A stretch of 6,394 bases of DNA from DAOTYE01 sp034434915 (GCA_034434915.1 DAOTYE010000010.1:1-6394); one strand, 5' to 3'; shown: positions 1 to 6,306, counted from the stretch's first letter. Made by a program: numbers and translations. The notes: generated from the sequence alone by a model not told the origin.

Positions 1-305
1 ACCGGATTGTAGTAGGTCATGAAAACGAGCGGCACATCAACCTTCCGGCGCAACTGCCCTGCCACCTCAAGACAGGCGCGAGGAGTAACCCCGTTTTGCA
101 GGGCGTGAAAACTTGCCTTCTGGATGGTAACACCGTCGGCGAGGGGGTCGGAAAAAGGGATGCCCAGCTCTATGATGTCACACCCGTTTCTGACAAGGAG
201 AGGCACCACTTCTAATGTGGCTTCAATGCTCGGATAGCCCACGGTGACATATGCGATGAGTGCTTTATGGCGCGGTGTGGCAAAAACAGAAGCGATGGTG
301 CTCAT
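1..305 (-). CDS. trpA: Tryptophan synthase alpha chain, N-terminal part (runs off the left edge)
   Basis: TrpA cleaves indole-3-glycerol phosphate to indole and glyceraldehyde 3-phosphate in the cytoplasm and channels indole to TrpB. I translated the reverse complement by hand: it opens MSTIASVFATPRHKALIAYV and stays open for 101 codons to the window edge, about 40% of a usual 260-270-residue TrpA. The catalytic block ELGIPFSDPLADG lies at residues 46-58, so the two catalytic acids of the family (Glu49 and Asp60 in Salmonella) match E46 and D57. The available part ends at MTYYNP (96-101), a conserved TrpA strand. The residues after ADG are VTIQ, where PVIQ or TTIQ-like forms are more usual; I take this as lineage variation. 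The ATG overlaps the trpB stop as ATGA, a translational-coupling arrangement. The missing C-terminus is due to the window, not to a mutation. Confidence 0.96.
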   Translation of the reverse strand, partial: MSTIASVFATPRHKALIAYVTVGYPSIEATLEVVPLLVRNGCDIIELGIPFSDPLADGVTIQKASFHALQNGVTPRACLEVAGQLRRKVDVPLVFMTYYNP

Positions 306-1489
306 GTCTTCACCCCCAGCCTCTCCGCCACGATGCCTATATCTTTATCTCCGCGACCCGACAGGTTGACCACGATGGTGCTCTCTTTGTCCAGCTTGGG
401 GGCGATTTTAGTGGCGTAAAAAAGGGCATGAGCTGATTCCAGCGCCGGCACAATCCCCTCCGTCCGGCAGAGCAACCGGAAGCCTTCAAGAGCTTCATCA
501 TCGCTTGCCGCCACATAGGTGACCCGGCCGCTGTCCTTCAGGTAGCTGTGCTCCGGCCCGACTCCAGGATAGTCCAGACCGGCGGAAATGCTGTACGTCT
601 CGCAAATCTGCCCGGCGCCGTCCTGGAGAACATAGGATTTTGCGCCATGCAGGACTCCCGCTCTCCCGCGCAAGAGCGAGGCGGCATGCTCTTCTGTCGC
701 CAGTCCCTTGCCCGCCGCCTCCACGCCAAATAGCTTGACCTCTTTGTCTTCAAGAAATGGGTGGAAGATGCCCATGGCATTACTGCCGCCGCCAACACAG
801 GCGATGATACAATCGGGCAGGCGTCCCGTTTTCTCCTGAATTTGCTCCCTGGTCTCCCGCCCGATGACCGACTGGAAATCGCGCACCAGCGCCGGGTAGG
901 GATGCGGACCGACGACCGAGCCGAGCAGGTAATGAGTATCTCTGGCATTGGTCACCCAGTCCCGGATTGCCTCGTTGATGGCGTCTTTAAGCGTCTGACT
1001 GCCACTGGCTACCGACCTCACCTCCGCGCCCATCAGCCTCATGCGGAAAACATTGAGGGATTGTCGCTTCATATCCTTTGCACCCATGTAGATGATGCAG
1101 GTTAGTCTCAGCATGGCGCAGACCGCGGCGGTAGCCACCCCGTGCTGTCCCGCGCCGGTTTCAGCGATGATTCTCTTCTTCCCCATGCGCCGCGCCAGCA
1201 GACTCTGCCCCAGGGCGTTATTGATTTTATGGGCGCCGGTATGTGCCAGGTCTTCCCGCTTCAGGAAAATTTGCGCCCCGCCGCAGTGACGGCTCAGCCC
1301 CTCCGCCAGGTAAAGCGGCGTGGGCCTGCCGGAATAGTCGCGGGAAAGCGCTTCAAACTCAGCCCAGAAGGCAGGGTCTTTCTGGATTGTTTTGTAGGCT
1401 GACGTCAATTCGTCCAGGACAGGCACCAGTGTCTCAGGAACAAACCTGCCCCCGTAGTCCCCGAAGTAGCCTCTTTCATCAGGCAACAT
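302..1489 (-). CDS. trpB: Tryptophan synthase beta chain
   Basis: TrpB is the PLP enzyme that condenses indole with serine to give tryptophan, working as an alpha2-beta2 complex with TrpA. From the chosen start it is 395 residues, normal for the canonical TrpB1 class. Visible landmarks: the N-terminal GYFGDYGGRFVPETL (7-21); the PLP-binding lysine in HKIN (K88); the catalytic glutamate in AETGAGQHG (E110); the cofactor-phosphate loop GGGSNA (233-238); LDYPGVGPEHSYL (305-317), which includes the substrate aspartate; and LSGRGDKD (376-383), whose serine contacts the pyridine nitrogen. I start at the ATG at 1489. A GTG two codons upstream (1495) also fits the frame, but it overlaps the GGGAGG ribosome-binding site, which would sit inside its own start codon. 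The gene overlaps the end of trpF by 11 nt and trpA by 4 nt. No key residue is missing. Confidence 0.98.
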   Translation of the reverse strand: MLPDERGYFGDYGGRFVPETLVPVLDELTSAYKTIQKDPAFWAEFEALSRDYSGRPTPLYLAEGLSRHCGGAQIFLKREDLAHTGAHKINNALGQSLLARRMGKKRIIAETGAGQHGVATAAVCAMLRLTCIIYMGAKDMKRQSLNVFRMRLMGAEVRSVASGSQTLKDAINEAIRDWVTNARDTHYLLGSVVGPHPYPALVRDFQSVIGRETREQIQEKTGRLPDCIIACVGGGSNAMGIFHPFLEDKEVKLFGVEAAGKGLATEEHAASLLRGRAGVLHGAKSYVLQDGAGQICETYSISAGLDYPGVGPEHSYLKDSGRVTYVAASDDEALEGFRLLCRTEGIVPALESAHALFYATKIAPKLDKESTIVVNLSGRGDKDIGIVAERLGVKT

Positions 1490-2156
1490 GTTCACCTCCC
1501 GGTTGAAAACACTCGGCTTCTCTTACCGCCGCAATGAACGCATCAATTTTGCAAATGTCTTTTTTCCCGTTGCTCTCCACGCCGCTGGAAACATCCACTC
1601 CCCATGGTCTGGCTTCTTTCACCAGCCTGCCTACGTTCTCCGGCGTCAGCCCCCCGGCAATCATCACCGGGAACCGGGCAGATACCTCCCGGGCTAAATG
1701 CCAATCAAAGGTTGTGCCTGTCCCGCCATAGGCACCGCCTGCTTTAGCGTCAAGGAGGCAGATGAAGTCGCGGTTCATCAGCAGGCGGTAGCCCGTTTCT
1801 ATCTCCTCAAAGATTTTTTCGGCGCTTTTGTCCTTCGTGACGTGGATGACCTTAATCAGTGGGCTCGCTATATCCCGGCAGTAGCTCCAGCCTTCATCCC
1901 CGCTGAGCTGGACCCGGTCAAGTCGGCAGAACTCAGCAATCCGGTTGACTTCCTTCGCCAGCAGGTTGACGAAGAGCCCTACCACAGCGGGACGGGGAGA
2001 CAGACTGCGGACAGCGTCAACTATTTCCCGTGCCCTCTCCGGTACGAGCTGGCGCCTGCTGGGGGCAAAGATAAGCCCCAGGAAGTCAGCCCCGGCTCTG
2101 GCGGCGGCGAGCGCCGACTCTACATCGGTCAGCCCGCAAATCTTAATCCTGGTCAC
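1479..2156 (-). CDS. trpF: Phosphoribosylanthranilate isomerase
   Basis: TrpF performs the Amadori rearrangement of N-(5'-phosphoribosyl)anthranilate to the carboxyphenylamino-deoxyribulose phosphate used by TrpC. It is a single-domain TIM barrel of 225 residues, slightly longer than the usual 200-210. The general base cysteine is in IKICGLT (C7) and the general acid aspartate in CLLDA (D136). The phosphate-binding features GGTGTTFDW (144-152), AGGL (167-170) and GVDVSSGVE (186-194) are all present. The start is GTG, and GTGA overlaps the trpC stop by 4 nt; no other start fits the KICGLT-proximal N-terminus. The C-terminal tail FQPGGEHVA is encoded by the ribosome-binding site and start region of trpB, which explains part of the extra length. 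With a separate trpC next door, this is not a TrpC-TrpF fusion. Confidence 0.97.
   Translation of the reverse strand: MTRIKICGLTDVESALAAARAGADFLGLIFAPSRRQLVPERAREIVDAVRSLSPRPAVVGLFVNLLAKEVNRIAEFCRLDRVQLSGDEGWSYCRDIASPLIKVIHVTKDKSAEKIFEEIETGYRLLMNRDFICLLDAKAGGAYGGTGTTFDWHLAREVSARFPVMIAGGLTPENVGRLVKEARPWGVDVSSGVESNGKKDICKIDAFIAAVREAECFQPGGEHVA
1495..1500 (-). promoter_or_regulatory. Ribosome-binding site of trpB (decides the start)
   Basis: GGGAGG stands 5 nt before ATG (GGGAGG-TGAAC-ATG). Its last G is the first base of the alternative in-frame GTG start, which rules that codon out as the main start. The site lies inside the last codons of trpF, so trpB translation is probably coupled to trpF. 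Confidence 0.75.
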
Positions 2157-2932
2157 AATAGCTCCTTCATGCTGGCGGCAATGTCAGGGGCGGACATGAG
2201 CGCCTCCCCGATGAGCACGGCATTAACGCCCAGCAGTTTAAGTCTGGCTATATCGCCGCGAGTTTTTATACCGCTTTCGCTGACCACGATGCGGTCGACC
2301 GGAATGAGTGGTCGCAGGCGTTCCGTGGTGGTCAAATCTACTTTGAAGGTGGTCAAATCGCGGTTATTGATGCCGATGATTCTTGCCCCGCTCTTCAGGG
2401 CTGTTTCAAGCTCGGCTTCATGGTGCACCTCTACCAGACAGCTCATGCCAAGCTCATGGCTCAGGTTAAGCAATGTTTTCAGCTTTTCAGGTGTGAGAAT
2501 AGCCACAATCAGGAGCAGGCTGTCAGCGCCATAAGCGCGCGATTGGTAAATCTGGTACGGGTCAAGGATGAAATCCTTGCGCAGAAGAGGCGGACACTTC
2601 TCCGCCAGCGCCTCCCTGATATTTTTGAGATGGTTCAAACTGCCCTGAAAGTAGCCGGTCTCTGTCAGAACAGAGATTGCCGCCGCACCATTTTCGGCGT
2701 AGGTCCGGGCAATCTGCACCGGGCTGAAGTCAGCACGGATGACGCCCCTTGATGGAGAGGCTTTTTTCACCTCGGCGATGAGCTTGATGCCTTCGCCGCG
2801 CAGTGACGAGGCTAAATCACGTGGCGGCGGCTGGCCCTTTGCCTGCTTTTTTAGCTTATCAAGCGGCACCGCGCGTTTAATCTGCTCAAGTTGCCGCCTT
2901 GTTGCGGCGGCGATTTCATCTAAAATCATCAT
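2153..2932 (-). CDS. trpC: Indole-3-glycerol-phosphate synthase
   Basis: TrpC closes the indole ring, converting carboxyphenylamino-deoxyribulose phosphate to indole-3-glycerol phosphate with loss of CO2 and water. The 259-residue product is the normal monofunctional size. The signature IAEVKKASPSRG (52-63) carries the catalytic E53 and K55; LLRKDFI (116-122) supplies the catalytic lysine K119; E168 lies in LVEVH; INNRDL (188-193) and VSESGI (217-222) complete the active site and phosphate pocket. Two adjacent ATG codons (2932 and 2929) could both serve as start; the first lies 4 nt after AGGAA in AGGAAACCCATG, the second 7 nt after it, and the difference is one residue. It follows trpD after a 10-nt gap, the only non-overlapping junction in the operon, and its TGA is shared with the GTG of trpF. 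The protein contains no tryptophan. Confidence 0.97.
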   Translation of the reverse strand: MMILDEIAAATRRQLEQIKRAVPLDKLKKQAKGQPPPRDLASSLRGEGIKLIAEVKKASPSRGVIRADFSPVQIARTYAENGAAAISVLTETGYFQGSLNHLKNIREALAEKCPPLLRKDFILDPYQIYQSRAYGADSLLLIVAILTPEKLKTLLNLSHELGMSCLVEVHHEAELETALKSGARIIGINNRDLTTFKVDLTTTERLRPLIPVDRIVVSESGIKTRGDIARLKLLGVNAVLIGEALMSAPDIAASMKELL

Positions 2933-2942
2933 GGGTTTCCTG

Positions 2943-3956
2943 CTATTTCAGGCTCTGCGTAAACTCAATCAGATGTTCCAGCTTGGCTAAGGCTAGCCCT
3001 TTACCGATTGTTTCTCTTGCCAGAGCTATGCCTTCTTTTAAAGTCTTTACCCGGTCTCCGGCGAGCAGGACGGCGCTGGCATTCATCAGCACCGCATCCA
3101 GCCTGGGACCGGGCGTGCCCCGCAATACGCTCCGGAGCAATTCCGCGTTTTCCGCCGCGGTGCCGCCGCGCAGGTCGTGTGCGTTTCCCCGGGGTAAGCC
3201 CACTTCCTCAGGGCTGATGGTATAGCTTCTCAGCATGCCGTTTTTTAGCTCGCAGACAAACGTTTTTTCGGCAATGGTGATTTCATCCAGTCCGTCTTCG
3301 CCGTGGACGACCAGCGCATGACGCGTGCCCAGGCCTTCAAGCACTGACGCCAGCTTTTCCACCAGCGACTTCTCTGCCACACCGAGCACCTGAGCCCTCG
3401 CTCCTGCCGGGTTGGTCAGCGGACCGAGGATATTGAACACGGTGCGGATGCCGATTTCCCGCCGCGGGGCGGCGGCATATTTCATGGCGGGATGAAAAAT
3501 TGGGGCGAACATGAACCCAATCCCCACCTCTTCCAGACATCTCTCCACCTTTCCCGCGTCAAGGTCAATTTTCACCCCCAGGGCTTCAAGGACATCGGCA
3601 CTGCCGCAGCGGCTGGACATGGCGCGGTTGCCGTGCTTGGCTACCCTGAGACCGGCGCCCGCGGCGACGAATGCCGCCGTGGTGGAGATATTGAAGGTGT
3701 GTGAAGCATCGCCGCCTGTACCGCAGGTGTCCACCACAGGCGTGGAAACGTGCACCGGTATGACATGGGCGCGCATCGTCTTCGCCAGTCCGGTGATTTC
3801 CTCCACCGTTTCCCCCTTGAGCCTGAGGGCGGTGACAAAGGCACCGAACTGGGCAGGGGTGGCTTCACCGCGCATGATTTCTGCCATCACCTGAGAAGCT
3901 TCTTCCGCCGTCAGTGAACGCCCGGAAACCAGTGACGCAATCGCTTCTTTAATCAT
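2943..3956 (-). CDS. trpD: Anthranilate phosphoribosyltransferase
   Basis: TrpD transfers phosphoribose from PRPP to anthranilate, the second step of the pathway. The 337-residue product matches the stand-alone family; there is no fused glutamine amidotransferase domain, that role being supplied by trpG upstream. An alpha-helical N-terminal region (about 1-65) precedes the PRPP loop DTCGTGGD (76-83), NIST (89-92), KHGNR (107-111), SSRCGSAD (114-121), the anthranilate-site HPA (155-157), RREIGIRTVFNILGPLTNP (165-183), and the magnesium-binding DGLDE (221-225). All are typical of the class III phosphoribosyltransferase fold. The start ATG overlaps the trpG stop by 8 nt (ATGATTAA) and is preceded 8 nt upstream by GGGAGG inside trpG. 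The common form of the SS motif is SSKSGSADVLEALG; the Arg-Cys here is a mild variant. The protein contains no tryptophan. Confidence 0.97.
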   Translation of the reverse strand: MIKEAIASLVSGRSLTAEEASQVMAEIMRGEATPAQFGAFVTALRLKGETVEEITGLAKTMRAHVIPVHVSTPVVDTCGTGGDASHTFNISTTAAFVAAGAGLRVAKHGNRAMSSRCGSADVLEALGVKIDLDAGKVERCLEEVGIGFMFAPIFHPAMKYAAAPRREIGIRTVFNILGPLTNPAGARAQVLGVAEKSLVEKLASVLEGLGTRHALVVHGEDGLDEITIAEKTFVCELKNGMLRSYTISPEEVGLPRGNAHDLRGGTAAENAELLRSVLRGTPGPRLDAVLMNASAVLLAGDRVKTLKEGIALARETIGKGLALAKLEHLIEFTQSLK

Positions 3957-4527
3957 GACCGCTTCCTCCCTGAAGGAAATTCCTTAATAAATCCTTCCCC
4001 GCCTCAGTCATGAAGGACTCCGGGTGAAACTGGACTCCCTCCACCTGATAGTGGCGGTGGCGCAATCCCATAATGGTGCCGTCAGCCGTCCAGGCAGTTA
4101 CCTCAAGACAGTCAGGCAAACCTTCTCTTTCCACCACGAGCGAGTGATAGCGGATGGCGGAGAAGGGGTTGGGCAGTCCGGCGAAAATCCCCCTGCCGCT
4201 GTGGTGAATTTGAGAAGATTTGCCGTGCATGATTTGCTTCGCCTGTCCGATGATACCGCCGTAGGTGTAGCCGATGCACTGGTGCCCCAAACAGACGCCG
4301 AGGATGGGCAACTTTGCGCCGAAGCTTCGGATAACGTCGTTTGAGACACCTGCCTGCGCGGGCGTAGAGGGACCGGGGGAAATGACAATCTTTTCCGGCT
4401 TCATCTGCTCAATTTCTGCCAGGGTGATGCCGTCATTGCGCCGCACCAATACCTCCTCGCCCAGCTCGCTCAGGTACTGGAAAAGGTTATAGGTGAAGCT
4501 GTCATAGTTATCAATCAGCAGGAGCAT
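3949..4527 (-). CDS. trpG: Anthranilate synthase component II, glutamine amidotransferase
   Basis: TrpG hydrolyses glutamine and passes ammonia to TrpE. It is a class I glutamine amidotransferase of 192 residues, the usual length of a stand-alone TrpG/PabA. Landmarks in order: LLIDNYDSFTYNL (3-15), ISPGPSTPAQAG (49-60) forming the oxyanion strand, the nucleophile in GVCLGHQ (C79), MHGKSS (100-105), RYHSLVV (126-132), and GVQFHPES (164-171), giving the His168/Glu170 half of the triad. It overlaps trpE by 17 nt and trpD by 8 nt. Its position directly after trpE assigns it to anthranilate synthase; in some bacteria the same protein also serves PabB in folate synthesis, which the sequence cannot show or exclude. 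Its only tryptophan is W146. The start is supported by GGGAGG 5 nt upstream and by the family N-terminus. Confidence 0.97.
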   Translation of the reverse strand: MLLLIDNYDSFTYNLFQYLSELGEEVLVRRNDGITLAEIEQMKPEKIVISPGPSTPAQAGVSNDVIRSFGAKLPILGVCLGHQCIGYTYGGIIGQAKQIMHGKSSQIHHSGRGIFAGLPNPFSAIRYHSLVVEREGLPDCLEVTAWTADGTIMGLRHRHYQVEGVQFHPESFMTEAGKDLLRNFLQGGSGHD

Positions 4528-5965
4528 GTTCCCCTCCCGGACCTTCCGCCTGTTGAATCGCTTTCAGCAGGGCTTTTGCCTTGTTCATCGTCTCTTCATA
4601 CTCACGCGCGGGCACGCTGTCATATACCACGCCACAGCCCACCTGAATGAACGCGGTGTCCTGCTTCATCACGATGGTCCTGATGGCGATGGCGGTGTCC
4701 ATATTGCCGGAAAAAGAAAAATAGCCCACCGCCCCGGCGTACGGTCCTCTTTTCTCCGGCTCAAGCTCAGCGATGATTTCCATGGCGCGGATTTTCGGGG
4801 CGCCGGAGACGGTGCCGGCGGGGAAGCAGGCGCGCAGGGCATCATAGGCATTCATGTCTTTACGCAGTTTTCCCTGCACATGCGTGACGAGGTGCATCAC
4901 GTGGGAATAGCGCTCAATATCCATCAGGTCGCTCACCTGCACTGTGCCGGGCTCGCTCACCCGCCCGATGTCATTGCGCCCCAGGTCAACCAGCATGATA
5001 TGTTCGGCGCGCTCCTTTTCATCGGTGCGCAGTTCCTGCTCAAGCCGGGCGTCCTCAGCCGGGCTTTTGCCGCGCGGTCGTGTGCCGGCGAGGGGACGGG
5101 TTGTTACCACGCCGTTTTCAACCCGCACCAGCATCTCCGGAGACGCTCCGATAATCTGGAAGTCTTTGAAGTCCAGATAGAACATGTAGGGGGAGGGATT
5201 GATGGTGCGCAGGGCGCGGTAGATTTCAAATGGCAGAGCGTCCGTCCTTTTGGCTAAGCGCTGAGAGAGCACCACCTGAATTGCCTCGCCGGCGGTGATA
5301 TAGCTCTTCGTAGTTAGCACCGCCTTCTCAAAGCTTTCCCGGGGGAAATTTGAGACCAGGTTATTGGTGGGGCGGGAAACCATCTTGCTGTTCTGCCCCC
5401 GTTTCAGCGGTTGTTCCAGCTTCTTTGCCAGACTATCAATTTTAGCTACTGCTTTGCGGTAGGCGCTCTCAATATCGCCGTTAAGGGGGACATGGCTCAG
5501 GATTTTGATTTTGTGGGTGACATGGTCATAGACCAGCATGGTATCCACGAACATGAACAGGGCTTCCGGCAAATTAAGCGGGTCGGCGGCGGGGGAGGGA
5601 AGTTTTTCAAAGCGGGTCACGGCTTCATAGGCGAGGTAGCCCACGGCGCCGCCGCTGAAACGCGGCAACCCGCTCACCGGTACCAGCTTGAACTTATTCA
5701 GTTCGGCCGCAATGAGGGGTAGGGGGTCGGTATTGTCTTTGCCATGGGTGGTGATGAGACGGTAAGGGTCAGTGCCGATGAAGCTGTAACGGGCAAGCCG
5801 CTGACCGCCCTCCACGCTTTCCAGAAGGAAGGAATGGCCGCCGCCAGCCACCTTGAGAAAAACTGAAACGGGCGTCTCAAGGTCGCCGACGACCTCTCGG
5901 AAGACAGGCACCAGGTTGCCTTTGCCTTTCAATTTTTTTACCTCTGCCAATGATGGGTAATACAT
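4511..5965 (-). CDS. trpE: Anthranilate synthase component I
   Basis: TrpE converts chorismate to anthranilate using ammonia from TrpG, the committed step of tryptophan synthesis. The 484-residue product has the N-terminal regulatory domain and a C-terminal chorismate-binding domain (about 205-470). Feedback-site elements are intact: LLES (47-50), RYSFIG (59-64) and NPSPYMF (256-262). Catalytic motifs include GASPEML (273-279), RPLAGTRPRG (290-299), DEKERAEHIMLVDLGRND (315-332), PAGTVSGAPKIRAM (382-395), GPYAGAVGY (407-415) and DSVPAREYEET (449-459). In the chorismate-binding strand the usual AGAG-like sequence is VGCG (442-445), an uncommon but small change. I start at 5965, after the leader terminator, with GGAAGG 9 nt upstream. 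An in-frame ATG at 6037 would add 24 residues encoded by the T-box and terminator and is rejected. The protein contains no tryptophan. Motifs favour TrpE over PabB, as does the operon. Confidence 0.97.
   Translation of the reverse strand: MYYPSLAEVKKLKGKGNLVPVFREVVGDLETPVSVFLKVAGGGHSFLLESVEGGQRLARYSFIGTDPYRLITTHGKDNTDPLPLIAAELNKFKLVPVSGLPRFSGGAVGYLAYEAVTRFEKLPSPAADPLNLPEALFMFVDTMLVYDHVTHKIKILSHVPLNGDIESAYRKAVAKIDSLAKKLEQPLKRGQNSKMVSRPTNNLVSNFPRESFEKAVLTTKSYITAGEAIQVVLSQRLAKRTDALPFEIYRALRTINPSPYMFYLDFKDFQIIGASPEMLVRVENGVVTTRPLAGTRPRGKSPAEDARLEQELRTDEKERAEHIMLVDLGRNDIGRVSEPGTVQVSDLMDIERYSHVMHLVTHVQGKLRKDMNAYDALRACFPAGTVSGAPKIRAMEIIAELEPEKRGPYAGAVGYFSFSGNMDTAIAIRTIVMKQDTAFIQVGCGVVYDSVPAREYEETMNKAKALLKAIQQAEGPGGEHAPAD
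4533..4538 (-). promoter_or_regulatory. Ribosome-binding site of trpG, inside trpE
   Basis: GGGAGG is spaced 5 nt from the trpG ATG (GGGAGG-GGAAC-ATG) and lies within the last codons of trpE. The element is nearly identical to the one in front of trpB, and so is its reading frame relative to the upstream gene. Confidence 0.7.
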
Positions 5966-5974
5966 CTGAGCTCG

Positions 5975-5980
5975 CCTTCC
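5975..5980 (-). promoter_or_regulatory. Ribosome-binding site of trpE
   Basis: GGAAGG lies 9 nt before ATG at 5965 and downstream of the terminator U-tract, so it exists only on readthrough transcripts. It supports the 484-residue form of TrpE. Confidence 0.7.
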
Positions 5981-5997
5981 GCCGCAAAATGGGAAAT

Positions 5998-6027
5998 AAA
6001 AAACCCCTCGCTTAAGGGCGAGGGGTT
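5998..6027 (-). terminator. Intrinsic terminator of the trp leader (regulated attenuator)
   Basis: A perfect 10-bp stem AACCCCTCGC / GCGAGGGGTT (6027-6018 with 6011-6002) closes a 6-nt loop and runs into TTTTTT (6003-5998), then ATTT. This is the default OFF structure when tRNA-Trp is charged. It sits before the trpE ribosome-binding site. Confidence 0.93.
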
Positions 6028-6051
6028 CAAAACCCACGCGGTGCCACCTTA
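6013..6051 (-). promoter_or_regulatory. T-box antiterminator
   Basis: UAAGG (6051-6047) pairs with CCUUA (6017-6013) to form helix A1. The next seven bases UGGCACC (6046-6040) form the bulge that binds the tRNA acceptor end. GCG (6039-6037) pairs with CGC (6020-6018) as helix A2, and an inner hairpin GGGUU/AACCC (6035-6031 with 6027-6023) caps it. This fold consumes the whole 5' arm of the terminator, so the two are mutually exclusive. UGGC is complementary to GCCA, which would be G73 followed by CCA of tRNA-Trp. Confidence 0.85.
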
Positions 6052-6054
6052 TTT

Positions 6055-6077
6055 GTCCTTCACAAATTAAGAAGGAC
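6055..6077 (-). promoter_or_regulatory. Hairpin just upstream of the antiterminator (Stem III or additional)
   Basis: GTCCTTC (6077-6071) pairs perfectly with GAAGGAC (6061-6055) around a 9-nt loop, ending 3 nt before the antiterminator. A second, longer hairpin precedes it (6118-6108 with 6097-6087, one mismatch). Either could be the classical Stem III; having both is one hairpin more than the simplest T-box layout. Confidence 0.6.
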
Positions 6078-6198
6078 TTCTCAACAGGTACGGTCCCTCA
6101 GGAATGAAGGACGATACCCTGGGCTTTGCTAACGGTGCCCTCTCCGTCACCACCTACTCGCCCTGATGATGAAGGGCTTTCGGTCGCAGCTCCCGAGT

Positions 6199-6201
6199 CC
6201 A
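6199..6201 (-). promoter_or_regulatory. T-box specifier codon UGG (Trp)
   Basis: UGG follows GAA and precedes a purine in the 3' strand of the specifier loop, the position that pairs with the tRNA anticodon in T-box RNAs. UGG is the tryptophan codon and agrees with the trp genes downstream. Helices can be drawn on both sides of the loop, which fixes the reading register. Confidence 0.88.
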
Positions 6202-6306
6202 TTCCGCCCCCGCTCCAGCACCGGCTCACACCTTGCCCGGCTCTCTGAGCCTTCGCGTTGAGCGTACTAGTCTCGTTCCACGCCTTTGGCTTTATGTGTT
6301 AATTTC

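Larger units (their letters stand above)
5998..6300 (-). promoter_or_regulatory. T-box riboswitch leader, tryptophan specific
   Basis: This leader should bind tRNA-Trp directly and let RNA polymerase pass into trpE when the tRNA is uncharged. The decisive element is the conserved T-box sequence AAGGTGGCACCGCG at 6050-6037, followed at once by an intrinsic terminator. Upstream, a Stem I can be drawn: CGAG (6275-6272) pairs with CTCG (6197-6194) below the specifier loop and CGC (6264-6262) with GCG (6207-6205) above it. The loop carries AGTA (6268-6265) on the 5' side and GAATGGA (6204-6198) on the 3' side. The distal part has AGAGAG (6246-6241), a CCGG/CCGG helix (6240-6237 with 6224-6221) and GGTGTGAG (6232-6225), resembling the AG bulge and distal loop that bind the tRNA elbow. 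A Stem II region with GAGTAGG follows (about 6177-6131). There is no Trp-rich leader peptide. Helices were drawn by eye. Confidence 0.93.

Noticed and set aside
538..948. A 136-codon minus-strand frame within trpB
   Set aside because: It is an out-of-frame shadow of trpB, whose own frame has every catalytic motif of tryptophan synthase beta.
1490..1495. GTG start for trpB two codons upstream
   Set aside because: Its first base is part of the GGGAGG ribosome-binding site, leaving no spacing; the ATG at 1489 has a 5-nt spacer.
1698..2534. A 278-codon open frame on the plus strand
   Set aside because: It lies antisense across trpF and trpC, spanning their junction; its translation has no recognisable domain and low-complexity Ser/Arg stretches typical of antisense frames of GC-rich genes.
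5966..6037. N-terminal extension of TrpE from the ATG at 6037
   Set aside because: The added codons coincide with the antiterminator and terminator, and a good ribosome-binding site precedes the ATG at 5965.
5998..6300. Classical attenuation by a Trp-rich leader peptide, or TRAP binding
   Set aside because: No short frame with clustered UGG codons behind a ribosome-binding site was seen, and there is no series of regularly spaced GAG/UAG triplets; the T-box sequence explains the leader.
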